Notes under the pieces: model-generated
The model's database searches: none
What the model was told of the DNA's origin: nothing
Seen by the model: the letters and a program-made list of their open reading frames with translations, nothing else
Source: Pseudomonadota bacterium
GTDB taxonomy: Bacteria; Pseudomonadota; Alphaproteobacteria; Rickettsiales; Rickettsiaceae
NCBI GenBank assembly: GCA_021804505.1
Contig: JAJZHL010000022.1
Coordinates: forward strand, 1-10,683
Direction: 5' to 3'
DNA: 10,683 bases
Part shown: positions 1 to 6,417 of the stretch, piece by piece
Layout of the letters: every line of letters starts with the position of its first letter
How positions within the stretch are numbered: the stretch's first letter is position 1
Translations under genes and position numbers: made by a program

Positions 1-762
1 CTTTTGTCTAAAGCCTTACTAAGTGACCTGGAGCCATTATTACAACATCAAAATAAGTATTTGCGGGAGGCGGCAGCTAAAGCTATTACAGTGCTTGTTG
101 GCAAAAAGGCAAGCCTAGCAACTTCGGAGTTACTAGATAAGCTAATACCTTCATTGCAAGATACGGAACAGAATGTACAACTTACTACAGCCAAAGCTAT
201 TAGTAAGGTTATTGACAAAAACCAAGAACTTGGAACTGTGGAGCTAGGCGGACTATTAAAGCAGGCAGTATCTGTTTCTCAGGAACTACCAAGTCAAGGA
301 GTGAACGGTACATTGCAGGTCGGGAGTGAAGGAGAGGGATCAAGCAACTTATTTCCCAGTTTACCAGATCCTACAACAATGGCAGCACTGACTACTATAA
401 CTACAGCTACTGCAGCGGCACTGGAGTCACAAGCAGGCGCGCATCTAAATAAGGGTTTAGGTGGCAGCGGTGCTGGTGTAGGAGGAGTAATTGAAAAAGG
501 ACTAAAAGCAGCAACAGCAGGATCACCATCCCATGCACCAGACGGTTCAGGGAGCGGGCTAAAAATAGTGGGATTTATATTGGCAATAAGTGCTACTGCA
601 TTATTGGCGAAATATGTATGGCAAAAATATGCAAGCAAGCAGGCATCTACAGATGCGCTTGATCCTGAACCTACTTCAGCTGTAGAAATGTCAATGTACT
701 TGGTGCAATTCTCGGCGTATCAAGTAAGCCCTCTTGGAGAAGGGCCAGAAGAGATAGTGTGA
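1..762 (+). CDS. HEAT-repeat protein with C-terminal membrane segment, 5' end missing
   Basis: The frame is open from the first base, so this is the 3' part of a longer gene; the TTG at 4 is probably an internal leucine. Numbered from that codon, residues 4-41 and 42-79 are two tandem 38-residue helical repeats aligning without gaps (LL..L.P.LQ, then A.KAI, then K...L.T), and a third begins at 80. This fits HEAT/ARM-type repeats, which form protein-binding solenoids. Residues about 92-184 are a low-complexity Gly/Ser/Thr/Ala linker. Residues about 186-205 (IVGFILAISATALLAKYV) form one membrane segment, followed by three lysines and an acidic tail ending in EEIV. By the positive-inside rule the tail would be cytoplasmic. 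The partner and role are unknown. A surface or host-interaction protein is possible but is inference. It is the only plus-strand gene here. Confidence 0.75.
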   Translation, partial: LLSKALLSDLEPLLQHQNKYLREAAAKAITVLVGKKASLATSELLDKLIPSLQDTEQNVQLTTAKAISKVIDKNQELGTVELGGLLKQAVSVSQELPSQGVNGTLQVGSEGEGSSNLFPSLPDPTTMAALTTITTATAAALESQAGAHLNKGLGGSGAGVGGVIEKGLKAATAGSPSHAPDGSGSGLKIVGFILAISATALLAKYVWQKYASKQASTDALDPEPTSAVEMSMYLVQFSAYQVSPLGEGPEEIV

Positions 763-777
763 GGTTAGGTTAGTGTG

Positions 778-824
778 GCGTGGAGATCCATTCTTGATAG
801 CCACGCTTCTTCGCTCGTCATGAC
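778..824. repeat. Fragment of rickettsial-type intergenic repeat
   Basis: The stretch holds GCCACGCTTCTTCGCTCG (800-817) followed by TCATGAC. Read on the minus strand it resembles the GAGCGAAGAAGCGTGGC core that I know from short intergenic repeats in Rickettsiales genomes. GCGTGG at 778-783 and CCACGC at 801-806 can also pair as a 6-bp stem, which might end the transcript of the preceding gene, although no T-run follows. Family membership is from memory and was not checked by a search. Confidence 0.35.
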
Positions 825-899
825 AGAAGAGCATGCCAATACTTACTTAATTTGGCTTTGCTTTTTCTTTGGTCCTATTGTTATTTTCACTCTCCCGTT

Positions 900-1049
900 G
901 TCATTCCAGCGCAAGGTGAAATCCAGTCTTTGATGACTGGATTTCTTCAGAAGTATAACTTTCTCGCACTGACGTGGTTGTCATCACGCTTGCCTACTGC
1001 AGCTCACTATGACATATTATTTCTGGATTTCCGCATGCGCAGGAATGAG
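900..1049. repeat. 150-bp element with inverted terminal repeats (MITE-like)
   Basis: The left end 900-926 (begins GTCATTCCAGCGCA) and right end 1023-1049 (ends TGCGCAGGAATGAG) are inverted copies, matching at about 22 of 27 positions without gaps. Inside the left end, GAAATCCAGTC (918-928) and GACTGGATTTC (935-945) form a perfect 11-bp stem with a 6-nt loop. No transposase fits in the element, and I see no target-site duplication. This is a small non-autonomous palindromic element or old repeat. It lies between the HEAT-protein stop and the rhlE stop, where it could also fold in the 3' ends of both transcripts. Confidence 0.6.
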
Positions 1050-1059
1050 ATTTAAAACC

Positions 1060-2313
1060 CTACGATGCTTCTTTCCTGGTACGATTTATGCGGCTTGAAA
1101 CAGGTTTTTTATTACCGTTATTATTGCGGGCGAAAAAGCTACCCTTTTTTGTAGTATTTCTTGGGGTATTGTTGTTAGGTCTATTACCACCAAATGGTTT
1201 CCTGCGGCTTTTATTACCCATCATTTCTTCTCTAGAGGTTGACTCACCTTGATTCATTAGCCGGTCAATAGCTCTCCATCTGATATTGTCTTCTGGGGAA
1301 ATAAAGGATAATGCAGAACCTGATAGACCAGCTCTACCGGTTCTACCTATTCTATGTAAATAATCCTCTGGGCACATTGGTAGATCGTAGTTAATGACGT
1401 GCTGAGTATGAGGTATATCTAGGCCACGAGCTGCTACGTCTGTTGCTACCATAATCCTATGTCTAGAAGAACGGAATGAAGCAATAACACGGTCACGTCT
1501 GCTTTGGCTCAAGTCCCCATGGATAGCTTCAGCTTTATGATCCTCAAATTTCAGCATCTTTGCTAGTTGATCTGCTCCGCGTTTAGTTTTAACAAAAATA
1601 ATTATCGAGCCATCCCGCTGATGTAATTGCTTAATCAGTTCAGGGAATTTCTCCTTATCAGAGACCTTTAAGGTTTCTTGTTTAATCTGAGATGCAGCTT
1701 GAGTTGTTGAGCCGACCATGATACGATGAGGATTCACAACATATTTCTGAGATAGGGCAATAATATGCTTTGGCATTGTGGCCGAAAACATTAATACCTG
1801 CTTCTTTTCAGGCAAGTACTTATTAATTTCTTCTAATTGTTCCTTCATGCCCATATCAAGCATTCTATCCATTTCGTCAAGAACCACTACTTGCATTGCA
1901 TTTAATTTTAAAGTACCACGTGTTAAATGGTCAATAATCCTCCCCGGCGTTCCTATTACTACTTTAGGATTGCTTTTCAGCTGCGAGAATTGCTTGTGCA
2001 TTGGTTCACCGCCAATCAAAACAGCGCTTGCTATCTTAATTTGCATAGTTACTTTAGTTAGAGTATCTCTGACTTGAGTAGCCAGTTCTCTGGTGGGTAC
2101 CAGTACTAGAGCTGTCGCTTTAGTATTGATATGTGCACTGATTATGGGTAGCAAGTATGCTAAAGTTTTCCCAGAGCCAGTTTGGCTAGAGGCAAGAATA
2201 TCATTACCTTGCATTGCAATTGGTATAGCTTGCTTCTGAATTTCAGTTGGAGATGTTATTTTCATATGTTCGAGTGATGATAACACTGCCGGTGGTAAAT
2301 TAAAATTTTTCAT
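1060..2313 (-). CDS. rhlE: DEAD-box RNA helicase, RhlE type
   Basis: This is an ATP-dependent RNA helicase of 417 aa that unwinds short RNA duplexes in the cytoplasm; RhlE relatives act in ribosome assembly, RNA decay and cold growth. All core motifs are present: Q motif with F4 and the PTEIQ block (22-26); motif I SSQTGSGKT (42-50); Ia PTRELA (73-78); Ib TPGR (122-125); III SAT (177-179); IV IIIFVKT (237-243); V ATDVAARGLD (290-299); VI HRIGRTGR (320-327). Motif II reads DEMD (146-149) rather than DEAD. The catalytic Asp-Glu pair is kept, so activity is expected. Residues about 366-417 form a basic, Asn/Arg-rich disordered tail typical of RhlE. The ATG has only a weak GGA about 10 nt upstream, but the Q motif right at the N-terminus supports it. 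The RhlE name over SrmB or CspA-linked helicases rests on layout and tail. Confidence 0.9.
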   Translation of the reverse strand: MKNFNLPPAVLSSLEHMKITSPTEIQKQAIPIAMQGNDILASSQTGSGKTLAYLLPIISAHINTKATALVLVPTRELATQVRDTLTKVTMQIKIASAVLIGGEPMHKQFSQLKSNPKVVIGTPGRIIDHLTRGTLKLNAMQVVVLDEMDRMLDMGMKEQLEEINKYLPEKKQVLMFSATMPKHIIALSQKYVVNPHRIMVGSTTQAASQIKQETLKVSDKEKFPELIKQLHQRDGSIIIFVKTKRGADQLAKMLKFEDHKAEAIHGDLSQSRRDRVIASFRSSRHRIMVATDVAARGLDIPHTQHVINYDLPMCPEDYLHRIGRTGRAGLSGSALSFISPEDNIRWRAIDRLMNQGESTSREEMMGNKSRRKPFGGNRPNNNTPRNTTKKGSFFARNNNGNKKPVSSRINRTRKEAS

Positions 2314-2375
2314 TATATAAATCCAAATATTTGTTTTAAATTAAAAAGTATCTTCATACGCTTTATTCTTGTGCT

Positions 2376-2410
2376 GTTGTTATGTTAGGCTAAGTGTCAC
2401 TCATAACAAC
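2376..2410. repeat. 9-bp perfect inverted repeat upstream of rhlE
   Basis: GTTGTTATG (2376-2384) and CATAACAAC (2402-2410) are perfect inverted copies separated by 17 nt. They sit 63-97 nt upstream of the rhlE start and directly beside the larger repeat element at 2416. They could be a leader hairpin, an operator, or the outer edge of that repeat element. Confidence 0.5.
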
Positions 2411-2415
2411 CCAAT

Positions 2416-2544
2416 GTCATCCCTAGCTACGGCTGGGATTCAGGGAGATCCCGAATCAAGTTTGGGATGACTTCAAGAGTATATGTAATCCTGAATTTAT
2501 TTCAGGATCTAGCAACATTAGACTGGATCCCAGCCGTAGCTAGA
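2416..2544. repeat. Palindromic intergenic element with 17-bp inverted arms
   Basis: CTAGCTACGGCTGGGAT (2423-2439) and ATCCCAGCCGTAGCTAG (2527-2543) are perfect inverted copies 87 nt apart. Nested inside are further inverted pairs: GTCATCCC (2416-2423) with GGGATGAC (2464-2471); GATTC (2437-2441) with GAATC (2453-2457), enclosing GGGA (2443-2446) with TCCC (2449-2452); and ATCCTGAA (2488-2495) with TTCAGGAT (2501-2508). The stretch is GC-richer than its surroundings and has no reading frame of note. It resembles the 'GTCATCCC...CTGGGAT' repeats scattered through rickettsial genomes, probably a compound of two or more insertions. Confidence 0.65.
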
Positions 2545-2775
2545 AAGATCAGTATATTTAAGTTATATATTTAAAAATAGAGGCGTAAGACTCTTAAAGT
2601 TATGCATTTTCTATATGCATGCATGAATCTTCGGTGTAAGTTACAAGAAGCAGTGTACCCAAAGCCTTAAGTAAAAACTGCATTATTACAAACATGACAC
2701 TCCATCTGTAGTGAAGCATGGAGTCACAAAAGATAACGTATCTAATACTAAATCACTTTCTAAAAGATTAATTAT

Positions 2776-2852
2776 AAAAAATTTCAGATTCGTCGTGCGG
2801 GGTAGTTATCTACGTTCCGCGCGCCTTACTTCATTTTTTATATCACTCCTTT
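2776..2852 (-). other. Strong ribosome binding site with two-codon frame and GC-rich hairpin
   Basis: On the minus strand AAAGGAG (2852-2846) is followed 11 nt later by ATG AAG TAA (2834-2826), a start with an immediate stop. Next comes a GC-rich hairpin: CGCGCGG (2823-2817) pairs with CGTGCGG (2794-2800 on the plus strand, one G-U pair if transcribed) around an inner GTAG/CTAC stem (2802-2805, 2810-2813). A run of six T lies at 2781-2776, 12 nt past the stem, too far for a standard terminator. It could be a leader, an attenuator-like site, an sRNA end, or debris of a lost gene. I cannot decide. Confidence 0.3.
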
Positions 2853-2890
2853 GAAAGTGAATTGGTATAAATTGATACGAAAATGATCAT

Positions 2891-2935
2891 ACTACCCAAA
2901 ATTCACTAATAAACCACTCATAAATTTTGAGTAGT
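2891..2935 (-). other. 15-bp hairpin in the cspA 3' region
   Basis: The arms 2921-2935 and 2891-2905 pair over 15 positions in minus-strand RNA, with 13 Watson-Crick and 2 G-U pairs, around a 15-nt loop. The stem starts 26 nt after the cspA stop. It has no adjacent U-run, so it may be a transcript-end or mRNA-stabilising structure rather than a strong intrinsic terminator. Confidence 0.45.
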
Positions 2936-2960
2936 TGCCTGTAGTTCTAAATATGTAAAA

Positions 2961-3173
2961 TTATTGAAGCTGCAGATTTACAGCGGAAATTTTTCCTCTG
3001 TTGTCTTCTAGTTCAAAGCCAACACGTTGACCTTCATTAAGATTACGAATCCCTGCGCGTTCTAAAGCGGAGATATGAACAAAAACGTCATTTCCACCAT
3101 CTTCTGGCTGAATAAAGCCATAGCCTTTAGTTGCATTAAACCACTTAACTTTTCCTACTTTAGCTGTAGTCAT
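2961..3173 (-). CDS. cspA: Cold-shock protein, CspA family
   Basis: This 70-residue single cold-shock domain (OB-fold) binds single-stranded RNA and DNA and acts as an RNA chaperone, typically melting mRNA structure in the cold. RNP-1 is KGYGFIQ (16-22) and RNP-2 is VFVHI (30-34); the GKVKWFN block (7-13) supplies further aromatic binding surface. Length and motif order are standard. The ATG is preceded by AAAAGG (3184-3179) at 5-nt spacing, which supports the start. It is monocistronic, with a predicted 5' leader of roughly 65-105 nt depending on the promoter used. The next gene downstream on the same strand is the rhlE helicase, another RNA-remodelling factor, but 647 bp of repeats make co-transcription doubtful. 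Confidence 0.95.
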   Translation of the reverse strand: MTTAKVGKVKWFNATKGYGFIQPEDGGNDVFVHISALERAGIRNLNEGQRVGFELEDNRGKISAVNLQLQ

Positions 3174-3245
3174 ATAAACCTTTTAGTATAGAATTACTTA
3201 TTACCTGAACTTAATCTTAACCCTTCAGTAGAAATTAAACCAATT

Positions 3246-3273
3246 GCTATAAAAGAGTATTAATCAAACTCAA
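3246..3273 (-). promoter_or_regulatory. Candidate sigma-70 promoter for cspA (proximal)
   Basis: On the minus strand TTGAGT (3273-3268) and TATAGC (3251-3246) are 16 bp apart, placing a start near 3239 and a leader of about 65 nt. The same TATAGC -10 with a 16-bp spacer occurs before the KGG stress gene. No transcript data support it. Confidence 0.45.
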
Positions 3274-3280
3274 GTACTAT

Positions 3281-3309
3281 ATGGTAACCTTTTTCTTCCT
3301 CTATGTCAA
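3281..3309 (-). promoter_or_regulatory. Candidate sigma-70 promoter for cspA (distal)
   Basis: A consensus TTGACA (3309-3304) is followed after 17 bp by TACCAT (3286-3281), which matches the -10 consensus at 4 of 6 positions. It overlaps no gene and would act as a second, upstream promoter in tandem with the one at 3246-3273. Confidence 0.35.
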
Positions 3310-3382
3310 CAAAGGATCATAAAAACCGCAAAGATTTTATCTTTTCTTCTTAATTTTAGGTGTATTGGTACAAGTTTTTACA

Positions 3383-4096
3383 CTATAAAGGAAAATTTAT
3401 GTACATATATACGTATATAAGCTGGATAACCGATACGTGCACCGCATATATATAGAGAGAATATTTACTGATGACTCGTAAATTTATAGTAATCCTTTCT
3501 TCAAAATTTTTGGCTATTATTAATGCATATTCAAAACCGCTTAATATTACTAATATGTAGATATTTACAAGCGAGAAGTCAAAAATTACCAGGGTATGGA
3601 TTACCGACAGAATTATGGATAGTAGCATAGCAAGCTTAGTGTAAGCAGGATCTCGTTTTGCTATATATCCTAGCACCATTATTGCTATAGCTAAAGTGCC
3701 ATATTCAAATAAATGTATGGTAATACTACTGAATATACCTAAAAATACTACGTGGCAATAGCCTTTATAAAAAAATCGTTTTAAGCTTTTATGGAATGCA
3801 TAAATATACAGTTGTCCTAGGTAAATAGAAATTAATATATTAGGAATCATGTATTGTCCGAATAATATAATAGTGAAAGCGTAATATATTACCCCTACAA
3901 CAAGAATTTTTATCTTTGGTTTTTTATGGAAATTGTAACCAGCAAAGAAGCAAAAAAGCGGCATAGCAATGCGCCCAATAACCCTCATGGCTTCATATTC
4001 AGGGAAAAAGTATAACCCTAAATGATCGAGAAACATTGCTAGTAAAGCAAATACTTTTAAAAAATCTTGATAGTTGGAAGTATGTTTCATGGTCAT
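3383..4096 (-). CDS. TraX-family integral membrane protein (predicted acyltransferase)
   Basis: A 237-aa polytopic membrane protein with about seven hydrophobic segments. The N-terminal block FALLAMFLDHLG (16-27, with D24-H25), the block RVIGRIAMPLFCFFAGYN (38-55) and the C-terminal YIYAVH (215-220) match the TraX family. Its namesake N-acetylates F-plasmid pilin; chromosomal members are presumed acyltransferases of unknown substrate. The ATG overlaps the murJ stop by one base (TAATG), which points to translational coupling. A second ATG at codon 3 is possible. No other conjugation gene is present, so pilin modification is unlikely here; acylation of an envelope glycan or lipid is my inference from the MurJ linkage. 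Confidence 0.8.
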   Translation of the reverse strand: MTMKHTSNYQDFLKVFALLAMFLDHLGLYFFPEYEAMRVIGRIAMPLFCFFAGYNFHKKPKIKILVVGVIYYAFTIILFGQYMIPNILISIYLGQLYIYAFHKSLKRFFYKGYCHVVFLGIFSSITIHLFEYGTLAIAIMVLGYIAKRDPAYTKLAMLLSIILSVIHTLVIFDFSLVNIYILVILSGFEYALIIAKNFEERITINLRVISKYSLYIYAVHVSVIQLIYVYMYINFPL

Positions 4097-5616
4097 TATA
4101 ACTTGCTTGATTTGGGATATAATTTAAAGAAAAAGGCCATCAGAAAAAATATTATAGCACCTGTTAAGATAGTGCTACCAAGTGCCATAAGCTTTATTAA
4201 TAAGTATTTGGAATAAAAATAATCATGGTAATGATGGTACATCGTATAGATAACTATTGTCATTATAAGGCAGCTGAATAATATTTTGACTAAAAAACTT
4301 CCTAGCATGCCGTCTATTACAAAGAAACCATTTTTTTTGATATAGCTATATAATAACCAGACTGTATACCAAGCAGCAATAGAAGAGCCAAGGGCTATTC
4401 CAACATGAGAAAATGGTTTCAACAATACAATATTTAATATTGTATTAGCCGTAAGCGAATATAACGTAATTTTTAGTGGGGTTTTTGAATCATGATGAGC
4501 GTATAATATAGGGAGCAAAATCTTAGATAAGATAAAGGCTGGTAAGCCAAGCGCAAAAGCGGAAATAGCAGCCGCTGTTTTGAGGGTATCCTCGGTAGTA
4601 AAAACTCCTCTTTCATAAATTACATGGATAATGGGTTCTGATAGGACGATAATGCCAAAAGTGGCTGGTAAGGATAGTAACAACCCAATTTTAATGGCGT
4701 TATTTTGCAGCCTGGAAGCCTGCGCTATATCTTTTAATTGATATATTTTGGATAACTCGGGCAATAATATAGTTCCAAAAGTAACGCCAATTATGGATAA
4801 AGGGAATTGGTATATTCTATCAGCATAAGATAATATTGAGATTGCGCCTTCGATAAAGCTAGCTATTGATTGGGAAATAAATAAATTGAGTTGTTGTACC
4901 CCAGAACTGATTGTTGCTGGTCCCATATTACGGAGGAATTGTTTTACATCTTTACTTGAAGGATCAAAAGTAATAGGAAATGTTAAGCCAGCTCTAATAA
5001 CGCAGTAAGTCATAAATATGATTTGTAAGATCCCTGAGATAAGTAAAGATATGCTAATGGATATTTCCTCTGGTAAATTATCATCTAATATTAAGGTCAA
5101 TAAGATGACAGTAAGGCTCATAATCACTGGAGAAAAAGCAAAAGCAGCAAATCTTTTTACTGAATTTAGAATAGCTCCAAATAAAGCAGTAGCAGAGATG
5201 AATATCAGATATGGCATAGTGATACGGCATAAGGTGACCGTTAAATCAAATTTTTCATGGTCTTCATTAAAGCCTGGGGCAATGATAAACATTAGGCTTG
5301 GCATAAAAACTATCATCACTGTGATAACAGCAATTAAACAGATTAATAAAATGCTAAATACAGCGCCTGTAAAATGCGAGGCTGCTGCAGGTGATTCAAG
5401 ATATTTTTTGTTAAATATTGGTACGAACACTACTGAAAGGGCCCCTTCTCCGAAAATTCTGCGAAATAAGTTTGGTAATTTAAAAGCTACATTAACGCAG
5501 TCAGCCAGGTTAGTTGCCCCAAATAATGAGGCAATAAATAATTCTCGTGCAAGACCAAATATGCGCGAAATTAAGGTAAAAAATGCTACTACAATACCGG
5601 AATGAAGTAAGGTCAC
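4096..5616 (-). CDS. murJ: Lipid II flippase MurJ (MviN)
   Basis: MurJ moves lipid II, the peptidoglycan precursor, across the inner membrane. The 506-aa length and about 14 hydrophobic segments fit the MOP-exporter superfamily. Residues known to matter in the E. coli protein are present: R18 and R24 in SRIFGLAR, D39, R52 in the NLFRRIFGEGALS block, and the arginine of SYADRIYQFP (R267, counterpart of E. coli R270). The start is GTG, chosen because GAGGAG lies 10 nt upstream inside the end of ppa and the family N-terminus begins here. Only 6 nt separate it from the ppa stop, and its own stop overlaps the next gene, so ppa, murJ and the TraX-like gene form one operon. Its presence implies that lipid II is still made in this organism. 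Confidence 0.95.
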   Translation of the reverse strand: MTLLHSGIVVAFFTLISRIFGLARELFIASLFGATNLADCVNVAFKLPNLFRRIFGEGALSVVFVPIFNKKYLESPAAASHFTGAVFSILLICLIAVITVMIVFMPSLMFIIAPGFNEDHEKFDLTVTLCRITMPYLIFISATALFGAILNSVKRFAAFAFSPVIMSLTVILLTLILDDNLPEEISISISLLISGILQIIFMTYCVIRAGLTFPITFDPSSKDVKQFLRNMGPATISSGVQQLNLFISQSIASFIEGAISILSYADRIYQFPLSIIGVTFGTILLPELSKIYQLKDIAQASRLQNNAIKIGLLLSLPATFGIIVLSEPIIHVIYERGVFTTEDTLKTAAAISAFALGLPAFILSKILLPILYAHHDSKTPLKITLYSLTANTILNIVLLKPFSHVGIALGSSIAAWYTVWLLYSYIKKNGFFVIDGMLGSFLVKILFSCLIMTIVIYTMYHHYHDYFYSKYLLIKLMALGSTILTGAIIFFLMAFFFKLYPKSSKL

Positions 5617-5622
5617 GATTAA

Positions 5623-6147
5623 TTAGCTCCTCGCTCTTGAGATCCCTTCATCAATTAATGATTTTGCCTTTGCTGCATCATCCCAGCCAATAATTTTAAC
5701 CCATTTACCTTTTTCTAGATTTTTGTAATGTTCAAAGAAATGTTCTATACGCTTTTTAAGCATTGGTGAAAGTTCATCGAGGTTTTTTATTGCATCGAAA
5801 GTAATATCAAGTTTAGATACGGGGACAGCTATGATTTTTTCATCCATACCTGATTCATCTTCCATCATTAATACACCAATAGGACGTGATCTAATCACAG
5901 AGCCTGAAATTACAGGATAGTGTGATATGACTAGTACATCAACTGGATCCCCGTCATTAGAAAGTGTATGGGGTATAAAACCATAATTGGCAGGATAAAA
6001 CATAGCAGTTTGCATAAATCTATCCACGAATACTGCACCAGACTCTTTATCTATTTCATATTTTACTGGGTCGCTATTCATTGGGATCTCAATGATCACA
6101 TTAACTGCATCCTCTCCTTCTTTAGCTTTAATTTTTTCTATCAACAT
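5623..6147 (-). CDS. ppa: Inorganic pyrophosphatase, family I
   Basis: This soluble Mg-dependent enzyme hydrolyses pyrophosphate to phosphate, pulling DNA, RNA and activated-sugar synthesis forward. The signature DGDPVD (65-70) gives the three metal-binding aspartates D65, D67 and D70. The other active-site residues fall at exactly the E. coli numbers: E20, K29, E31, R43, Y55, D97, D102, K104, Y141 and K142. At 174 aa the length is typical. The ATG at 6147 agrees with family alignment; a GAGAG lies about 10 nt upstream, while the AAGG one base from the ATG is too close. It is the first gene of the ppa-murJ-TraX operon, and its last codons carry the murJ ribosome binding site. Confidence 0.97.
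   Translation of the reverse strand: MLIEKIKAKEGEDAVNVIIEIPMNSDPVKYEIDKESGAVFVDRFMQTAMFYPANYGFIPHTLSNDGDPVDVLVISHYPVISGSVIRSRPIGVLMMEDESGMDEKIIAVPVSKLDITFDAIKNLDELSPMLKKRIEHFFEHYKNLEKGKWVKIIGWDDAAKAKSLIDEGISRARS
5627..5632 (-). promoter_or_regulatory. murJ ribosome binding site inside the ppa 3' end
   Basis: GAGGAG on the minus strand covers the last codons of ppa and precedes the murJ GTG by 10 nt. It is the reason for choosing the GTG start and implies that ppa translation runs through the murJ initiation site. Confidence 0.7.
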
Positions 6148-6257
6148 ACCTTATTACTCTCTAAATTACTGTGATACTTTGCCATGTTAATTGTTGACCA
6201 TTAATACCTAATAACTCTGATTTAAGTATTATATTTTCCAATTATACTGCCATTGAG

Positions 6258-6286
6258 GTTATAGCAGCACCATAATATTTATACAA
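6258..6286 (-). promoter_or_regulatory. Candidate promoter for the ppa-murJ operon
   Basis: On the minus strand TTGTAT (6286-6281) and TATAAC (6263-6258) are 17 bp apart, about 110 nt upstream of the ppa ATG. The boxes are fair but the surroundings are AT-rich, so a chance match is possible. Confidence 0.35.
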
Positions 6287-6380
6287 CTAATAATGAATGA
6301 AGGTAGAGTAGTAGTCGTTTGTAGAAGAGTAGAATAGAAAAAATTAGTTAAATATCAGATATTAATTTGAATACTAAGAA

Positions 6381-6400
6381 GGGGGATAAAATTATCCCCC
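6381..6400 (-). terminator. Hairpin terminator after the KGG gene
   Basis: GGGGGATA (6381-6388) and TATCCCCC (6393-6400) form a perfect 8-bp stem with a 4-nt loop, 17 nt past the stop codon. On the minus strand it is followed by TTCTTAGTATT, a weak U-tract. It separates this gene from the ppa operon. Confidence 0.6.
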
Positions 6401-6417
6401 CACCTTTCCGGAAGTTA

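Larger units (their letters stand above)
2545..2960. other. Gene-free spacer between the repeat element and cspA
   Basis: Together with the repeats to its left, this belongs to a 647-bp stretch without a recognised gene. It is AT-rich. It holds the two structured sites listed separately (2776-2852 and 2891-2935) and a 7-bp stem with a 12-nt loop (ACTCCAT 2699-2705, ATGGAGT 2718-2724). I find no tRNA, no convincing CDS and no protein remnant that I recognise. Confidence 0.5.

Noticed and set aside
294..638. 114-codon minus-strand frame inside the HEAT-repeat gene
   Set aside because: It is antisense to the low-complexity linker; its Pro/Ala/Val runs are the complement of Gly/Thr/Ala codons, and no start signal supports it.
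852..1055. 67-codon plus-strand frame in the gap before rhlE
   Set aside because: It lies across the inverted-repeat element, has no ribosome binding site and resembles no family; its sequence is explained by the palindromic repeat.
2600..2683. 27-codon minus-strand frame starting MQFLLKALGTLLLV
   Set aside because: It has a hydrophobic start but no ribosome binding site, no recognised relative and lies in repeat-rich DNA; chance is likelier.
2794..2823. GC-rich fold read as a possible tRNA
   Set aside because: It has a single two-part stem only; no anticodon arm, T-loop sequence or acceptor stem can be laid out.
3360..3385. Terminator for the ppa-murJ-TraX operon
   Set aside because: Only a 5-bp GTGTA/TACAC stem with a long loop is visible, too weak to call.
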